64,000 nucleotides of DNA from Apoda limacodes (taxonomy: Eukaryota > Arthropoda > Insecta > Lepidoptera > Limacodidae): the NCBI GenBank assembly GCA_946406115.1, contig OX291562.1, positions 464,001 through 528,000 on the forward strand, given 5' to 3'. Each line of letters begins with the position of its first letter. Position 1 is the stretch's first letter. The position numbers and the translations under genes were made by a program. This document shows, piece by piece, positions 37,701 to 46,700 of this stretch. The notes under the pieces are model-generated. The model was not told the origin of the DNA. It did not search any database and saw nothing but the letters and a program-made list of their open reading frames with translations.

Positions 37701-40700
37701 TCTAAGGAATACAGTATGGGGTTCTTCAAAAAAGAAGTTATTAGATTTCTGAAGGGTCGGCAACGCGCGAGTGATGCCCTTGGTGTTGCAAGTGTCCATA
37801 GGCTACGGTGACCGCTTACAATCAGGCGGACCGTAGGCTTGTTTGTCACCTTAGTGGTATAAAAAAAAAATAAGTTGATATTTGCACAATTTTAACTTTA
37901 TGTGTGCTCCATGGCATTTCTTCTTGCCAAATTTCATGATTCTAGGTCAACCCCATTGGTTTTGATTTTTTTTGTATCACAACGACGGAAATAACCGTTT
38001 TTGGGCATATTTTTTATTGCATTGACTTAGAACCTTGATTTATTTACAACTTTGAATGATCAAATATTTTACTATTTGATATTAATTTCAACTTAATACC
38101 TCCACGCGTTCTTGAGTTAAAGGGTCTTGTCAGACAGACAGACAAACTTTTTTTTAATGTGTTATGAATTTCTTCCTATATTTGTGATGTAACATCTTGC
38201 TTCTTGATAAATTTCATGTTTATAGGCCAACGGGAAGTACCCCGTAGGTTTTGATTTATTTGTAAATACCAAGATATACGACAAAAATGGCCGTATTTCA
38301 GCCGTATTTTTTTTATTACGGTCACTTACAGGCTTCATTTTCCTACAGCTTCAAGTGACCGTACACCTTAGTACTTGATATTAACTTAAACTTGACATCT
38401 TCACGCGACAGACAGATGGACAACAAACTGATCCTATGAGAATTCCTTTTAAAAAAACAAAAACTGACACGTTCGGCGTTTTTGGTTTCATGAGATTCTG
38501 ATAAGCCCTTATTTTTTTAATATACTTGCAAAATTTCCGGATTTTATAGCATAGAGCAACTTAAAAAAATTTAAAAAAAGGCTTTGCAGAAACTCTTAAA
38601 GTTTTAAGTGCTTCAAGTGTGATGCCCCCCAGCCCCCAGACACACACAGCCACTAACTAAGGGCACTCTCAGATCGACCTCATCGGTGACTCCAAGTGCA
38701 GTTTCAGAGGTACTTCCCGTTCGCGCAGATAGAACTACCTCTCTGACTACTGTTCTTTAAGAAGGGAGTCATTGGATTTTCAAATAGTAACAAGTAGCGT
38801 CCACCGGCCACGGTGTGTTAGTAAAGTAAGGTAAGTATAGAGGGTTAGTTGTATACTGTATTTATATGTTCATTATATAAGTATGACTGACCGAGGTGCG
38901 AGGTGTGTGTGGCGAGGGCGTCGGCGTGCACGGGGTGCGCGGGGGGAGCGCCGCACATCGCACACTTGAGCGACTTGGGCCAGTTCTCGTAGGTGCACGT
39001 CTGCAACGGATCGTGTGACGTCAGAGACACATACACACACACACACACACACACAACTATACACTATATATTATAACACATCCGTGGGCGTGGGGAGTGC
39101 TCGTTTAATTATTAAAAAGTAACGTCATCAATAATAGCATCATCCCTTGTCTGACATACTCGTACGGGTGTCGAACCTGGACAATAACAAAGCAAAATAT
39201 TGAACAAGATTTCAGTCTGCCAACAAGCTAGGGAGCAAAGCATTCTTAATATAAAACGACAATTACAAAAGCAGATCAACGGAAATAAGGACAGAGTCAA
39301 AAGTGATGGATGTAAACTTTATATTGAGGATGAAAATCCAATGGGCTGGCTACATTGCTAGGATGGATGAAATGTAGAAGCCAAGAATAGGCAAGAGAAA
39401 AGTGGGGAAACCTAAGAATAGGTGGGTAGACGATATAATTCATACAAGAGGAGAAAAATGGACGGATACACAAAAAGTGGAAGAAATAAATAAATACATA
39501 AAATAAATAATAGAATTTGACGAGGCCTACTTATATTTTATTATATTCTTATTCGTAACTATTATAAAATAAGTGGAATAAAGTATAATATTAAAATGTG
39601 GGCACAGTATTGTACAGTGCTGCCAGACAAAGTGACACAAACTTCTGTCTAGTGCAATGGACTGTGAAGTAATGTTCAATTTCGTATATGTGCGTGTGTG
39701 TTTTTTAGGAAATTCCTTATGCACCTAACTCTTAAGTGTTCTTGCATCCAATATGTGCCTAATTTAACAGTGCTAGTAAGTGTGTCTACTACCCTTAGTC
39801 TTTAGCATCTCATCAATGGTATCTTAAAAAAAGTGAGGCATAACGCCTAAAAACCTGACTATACAAATTGCATACCAACTGTTCGGTAAAGATAAGCGAT
39901 GGCGCAACGCCCTTTCACTTGGTACATTGACCGTGCGTCGCAGGCCCCCGGTGTGAAAATTAGTTCAGTTCAGTCTTTTACGGCAGATTGGAAGCGACAC
40001 TCGCGTAGTGTGTTTGTTAGTATGTTTGCTCACTTTGGAATTTTGAAAAGTCAGTACTCATATAGTCTCATGATCGATCGAAAATTCCAACGTCGTGGTA
40101 TCGAGGCGAGTTTGTTGAAAGCAGTGTGCTGGAACCGTGATTTGATCAGCCCCTGGATCTGGATATAGCAGCTGTGCGGAGCATCATTAGTGCCAGGAAC
40201 CGCTACCGTGACACACTAAAGTTTTGAATAAACCCTACTTGTCCAATTGTAGCAGATTCCTAATGTTTTAAAGTAAGTTTCCTTCCCTTAGAGAAGGCCC
40301 TTTCGAAGATAACATAAGCACAGACTGACGGCTAGGTTCCTAGTTCCGCCGCGGCGCCCCCGATCAGTAGCGCCTATAAAGCTGAGTGATAGAATTCAGT
40401 ATACATACATATATCATAATACTTATTTTTTAAACGTATTAACAGGATCCCCCATTAACACTTTATCTTCCTTTCTGAATAATAATATACTTAATCTCAC
40501 TTTAAACCAGTAGTCCAAGATCCCAGAGCGATCTGACATAACTTATTTTCACATAGATGAAACCTTAGGTTCTCATTAGCGTCTCATGTTCTTTGAATAC
40601 CTGCGTGCTTGTGGAGCTACCCTTGTGACACCTGGGCAGGTACCAGGTAAGAAAGGTTACTAAAAATAAGAGTTACTTGACTTAAATTGAAATGGCTGGT

Positions 40701-43700
40701 TTTTATATATGTTTTGTTGAATATTATTCTAAAATAGTATTATAAGTGTCAGACACTTTCCATGGGCCAAAACTTTTGTCAGACGCTTTGAAATTTAAAA
40801 TAAATAAATTTTGTGTTTAGGGGATTTTGGGTCACTACAATTTGTCTGATTAATGAAATATAACTGGGATCTTGAAATACAGGTTTAACTAAGAGAAAAT
40901 ACCTACAGGCATTAAGTTCACCTTTGTATAACTTTTTAGAGCAATACAGAATCTTCTATCAATCTATTGAACAAATCGTTAGTATTTATTTCCCTTCACG
41001 GCTGTAGATTTGCATATTTCTAACTTATTAATCATGTGTACAGTTCTCTTAAGTGTCGTTTCGTCACTGACCGGGCAGGGCCACTTGCACCCGGCGGAGG
41101 CGCAGGGCTGCTGCGCGGGAGACGAGATACGCAGCGGGCGCAGACGATCGGCGACCCCCTCGGCGCCTGAACACACACACACACTTACAACACTCGCTTT
41201 AGACTTATATACAAGAGATAAATACATAGAGATAGATACATTACAACACAAGTTGCCGGACTTCTTATTCGAGTCGATAAGTCGGGGTTCTTCAAGATGG
41301 GAGACATTGGTAACGCGCGAGTAATAACCATGGTGGTACAACCGACTAACATCAAACAGACCGTATGCTTGTTTGCCACTTTATGAAGTTGTTTTATAGT
41401 AGTATAAAAAGAATATGGTTATGTACCAATGTATATACATAATGTATAATGTCGTAAGGTGTACCGGCGGGATCTTGTTGCGGGTGCGGGTGCGGTGGGG
41501 GGGACGGCAGCGCGCTGGCGCCGTCCTGCAGCCGGTAGATGTCCTCACCGAGCAGCGGCTTGCTCGACCGACACATCGTGCACTGGCGCAAACAAACGCA
41601 CTCTGTTAATAAAACTCTAGTAATCTGTCGATACAATAAAAATGTAAAAGTGGAACAACCTAATCATTTCAATATGCTTCCTGGTTAAGACTCCTATGAG
41701 AATTGCCAACTCTCAGGTAAAAAGTTGTGTTAACAAAGCCGATGCATCTCGTAAGTAAAAGAAAAAAAGAGAAACAAAAACTATAAGTATGTATAGCACA
41801 ATCTTAAAATAAGTATTTTTCTAAGCCGTGAACTAATTTTGCTACAAGCTAGCAGATTGGCAGCGCTAGCGTCCTCGGCGCCGCCGTCGTCGCACGCAGT
41901 CGTCGGGAACACGTAACGAGAGTCGTTCCAATATTCTAGAATTTGTGATGATGCCTCTCAGGACTCTCACCACGTAAAAAGCGAGTGCCAGATTTCTACT
42001 AGTCTCCGGTTTCTTGTATCCAACCATGCCCAAAACAAACAAGGGTAGATACTTTGACTTGGAGTGTGACATTAATGGGTAACAGGGATACTCCATACAA
42101 CCTCAGGTACAGGTACCCAATAAATTTATTCTAAATATGCTCCACCATGTAGCTGTATTTTATCGCATGAAGAGCCCAAGCCCATACCACATCATTACAT
42201 TCCAGCCGACTTTAAATTGATGCTGTGTAACTTGTACATACACACTCATATTGTAATATACATTTCGATTGACAACTGTGAAGAAAAAATATTGAATTGT
42301 GAATTACACATATGAATTCCTCAAAAGTGGCAAGATATAAGATAGGATTTAATAATGGGGAATTATAAGTCATGCCATAGTTTTTTTATTTGGCCACAGA
42401 AACCAACCACTGATTTTGTAACTAAGCCATGGGAAAATAAGAAAACATCTAATAAACTAATTTGCCTTTTTTCAAATGCCACCAGAATATTACATAGAAA
42501 CCATCAAATAAAAAACAACAATTATTCATACTTGACCCACTCATTTATACATTAGCACCTAATTTACTTAGCTTTTTTTTATATACCACTAAGGTGTCAA
42601 ACAGGCACGCGGTCAGCCTGATGGTAAGCGGTCACCATGCCCTATGGACGCTTGCAACACCAGAAGTATCACTCGCGCGTTGCCTACCCTTCAAAAATCC
42701 AATAACTTCTTTCTTGAAGAACCCCATACTGTAGCACCATACTTAGAGAAAACCTTGACTCATTCCACAACCCAAGCGTTCGCGGGAGGAAGTTTCTCTG
42801 AAACCGCGCTGTACTCGACCATTTCGGTTCTAAAGTGTTTGAATTCCCTGCCGATTGCGAGAGGTGCGATGGTAGAAAGTAGCCGTGGGCATCATTTCGA
42901 ACACTTCCTCAGAACACATCCCATTGTACAAGTGGTAGAACTCACACAGGGAGGCAGTCTCTCCTCAGACTTAAGGGTTCGATACGGCAAGTGAGTTTGG
43001 GATCGTCGACAATTCTCACAGCCCGTCGTTGAACCGAGTCAAAAGGTCCAACCTGGTATCCGGGTGCACCCGCCCAGAGATGGCAGCAGTACTCCATATG
43101 GGGCCGAACTTGCGACTTGTAAAGCAGCAACCTCTGCCCCGACGTGAAGTACTGCCTCGCTCTGTTGAGTACACCTAGTTTTTTGGACGCCAGATTCGAC
43201 TTATCTTGTAAATGATCTTGGAACTGAACATCGCTGGAGATGTCAACACCAAGGATCCCAATGCTCTTGCAGATGAAGAGGGGAGTGTTCTGAAATTGTA
43301 GGATCACAGTGAATGAGGTTTTCTTAGCGGGGGAGCAGACCTGTGTCTTTGTAGGGTTAAATCGGACCAAGTTTACCCGTCCCCAGTCAGAGACCTTGGA
43401 CAGTGTGGTCTCGATTTGAGACACAAATTCTTCGCGGTTTTCCTCCACAACGGAACGAGAGATATTTGCACGACCCGTGTAATAAGCGTCTCCAGTACTG
43501 TCATCTGCATAGCAATGCATGTTGTTGATTTCCAACATGTCATTGATATGCAGTAGAAACAGCGTAGGAGACAGCAGAGAGCCTTGCGGGACACCAGCAT
43601 TAATGTCCATGCTATCAGAGCAACTACCGTCAACTACGGCTCGTATGCGTCTGCCGGACAAAAAGCTAGCCACCCATTTGCACAAACCCTTGGGCACTCA

Positions 43701-46700
43701 ACGTATGTTCCTCAAAAAAATAATATAGTTGAAGCTATAGCTATAGTTTTATCTATATATACAGGGTTACTGGTAAATCGATCTATTCTTGCTATCTAAT
43801 ACATTTGATGTGCATAATATTTTAAAAATATCTGTGTATAGTTAGCTTTCTAACGAGGTATTTAAACTAAAAATTGGATACGAGATTTCAGAGTTTACAG
43901 AGGTATTACCGTAGAAGTATGGATAAAATTGTCTGATTAGTTTCATCAAAATATAGGATTTTTATTAAAAATAATCAAGTTTTTACATTTTTTTTATAAT
44001 TGATGTTCAATACGGCTTCGTCTGTTTCTTACACAAAGACGTATTCTTTTTCTTAATTCTGTACTACTACTTTGCTCGTTAAATTGGTCCTAATTTGATT
44101 TGCGGCATCGACAATTCTCTGTCTCAGCTTCTCAAATAATGGTACAGGCGAGACATCGTAAACTAATGATTTCATATGACCTCATACGTAATAGTCCATC
44201 TTCTCTTTCTAGTCTTTGTGTAAGAAACAGAGGAAGCCATATCGAACATCAATTATAAAAAAAAATTTAACACTTATTGATCTATTGAAACTAATCAGAC
44301 AATTTTATTCATACTTCTACGGCAATAACTCTGTAAACTCTGAAATCTCGTATCCAATGTTTAGTTTAAATACCTCGTTAGAAAGCTTACCACATGCAGA
44401 TATTTTTAAAATATTCTGCACGTCAAATGTTTTAGTGTTTTTTTTTGTTTTTTTGTCATTCTTTTGGAAACCATTTATATAAATTATTAAAATTTACGAT
44501 GTTCCAGTCTAGCATTTTTAAAATTAGGCAAACAGTTTTAGTTTTTGTGATAATAATGAATGCTTGTTATCTCTTTTAGGTGAGAAAAAAATAAAAATGT
44601 AATTAAAGCCCATAGTTTTGTTTGTATTAATTTTTAAAACAATTTCTCTTGATAAATAACTTAAATTAATTTTTTCTCAAAAATGATTCACTTTTGCTCA
44701 GGGACTTACATGATCTAGTTCATTGGTAATGACCTCCTCTATAACCTCCTAGCAGGAATAGGTTGATTAACCAGTAACCCTGTATATATAACAGAGCAAA
44801 TATCAACGCATAGCCTAAACTAGTGGGTTTTGAGACTTAAAATATTGCACAAAGGTTTTTGTTATTTTGTAGGCAAGCACAAAAAACGGATTTTTCGGAA
44901 ATCATCCCCTAAGAGAGTAAAATAGGGGCTGAAAGTTCGTATGGAAGTCCTTCATTTTGAAGCTAAATGCATAAAACTTGGTATTTGGCTTTTAAGTTGA
45001 AAATTAAGATTAACGTGTTTGGCCGTTTTTTGGAAAATCATTCCCTAAAGAATAAAATAGGAGATGAAACTTTGTATGAGATTTCCGATATTTTTGTGTT
45101 TAGAAACAAATTTAGTACAGAGGTTCCCGTTATGACGAACGTGAGCACTTATAACGGATTTTGCATAGCCACCAATACAGGCAAAGGCGCAACCAATAGG
45201 ATTACAAAGAAAACGAGAAAGGCCAACCAAAGCGCGAGCTGCATTAATAATCCAATAATTTTTGAAATAAAATTCCAATTCATCGACATAATAGGCGGGC
45301 GAACAGCGAGGAGTCGTTCTTTCACACACACTTTTGCCAGTCGTCGTTACCACCACTGTGAAAGACCGATCTACTTGGAAGTCTCTTTGCCTCAAACTCA
45401 AATATGAATGATGAAAGCGCTGTACCACCGTACCACCTTCTATACCGTGGTGCGGTAAGACCATGCTGAAAATCTCCATAACACAGCGTGAGGTAGGGCG
45501 GGCGTTGCTTTCTCTAGACGTTGTACTCACGCGCCTCTTCGATTTCTACTACCACAATAGGCAATTGATGTCTTCATGGAAGACTGCGAATGTGCACCCG
45601 GTGCCCAAAAAGGGCGTTAGGTCAGATCCATCGAATTACAGGCTATTACCTCTCTCCTCCATGGCTTGTGATCAACACCCAGCTTCTAAGATACCTAGAA
45701 GAACACGACCTGATAAGCGACCGTCAATATGGCTTTCGCCACAGTCGTCGACGACAAGTGGTGACCTTATAGTGTATCTCACAAACTGATGGGCACTAGC
45801 CATTAAGAGTCAGAGGCATTGGCATGTAGCCTGGACATAGTGAAGGCGTTCGATCGGGTCTTGCACTAGGGTCTTCTATCGAAGTTGCCATCTTAAGGAG
45901 TGCCTGACGCATACAAGCTGTAGTTGATGGTAGTTGCTGTAATAGCATGGACATTAAGCTGTCTCCTACGCTGTTTCTACTGCATATTAATAACATGTTG
46001 AACATCAACAATATATGTTGCTATGTAGATGACAGTACTGGAGACACTTATTACACGATCGCGCAAACATCCTTCGTTCCATTGTGGAGGAAAAGTGTGG
46101 AGAACTTATGTTTTAAATCTCTGTCCAAGGTCTCTGACTAGGGACGGGAAAACTTGCTTCGATTTAACCTTACGAAGACACAAGTCTGCATGATCACAGG
46201 TGAGGACATCCCATTTACTGAGGTCCCACAATTTCAGAACCCTCCGCTCATCATCTCCAAGAGCATTGGGACCGTTGTTGATATCTCCAGCAATGATCAA
46301 TTCTGAGATCATTTGGAAGACAACTTAGAGTACTCAAAAGAAACTTACTCCCGTGAATGCTATGGTTATGGAATGAGCTCCCTTCCAAGGTATTTCTTAA
46401 AAGACTACAGTATGCAACGCTCGAGTGTATGTCCTAGGTGTTGCTAGTGTCCATAGGTTGGGGTGACCCCATACCATCGGTAAGATGGTAGATCTCGTTT
46501 GACCCTTAGAAGTACAAAAAATCTTTCTTTTAATTCCTACAAAATAATAGTATGCCATAATTCAAAGTGATTTTCTTTAAAGTGTTTTATTTTGTCTCTC
46601 CTTATAATAATAGCCATTGTTCCGAAGTTCGGGTAACACATTGTTTGGTAAATACATATAAATATGCAAGTGTTTGGTTTGATATAATTTATAGGATGTC

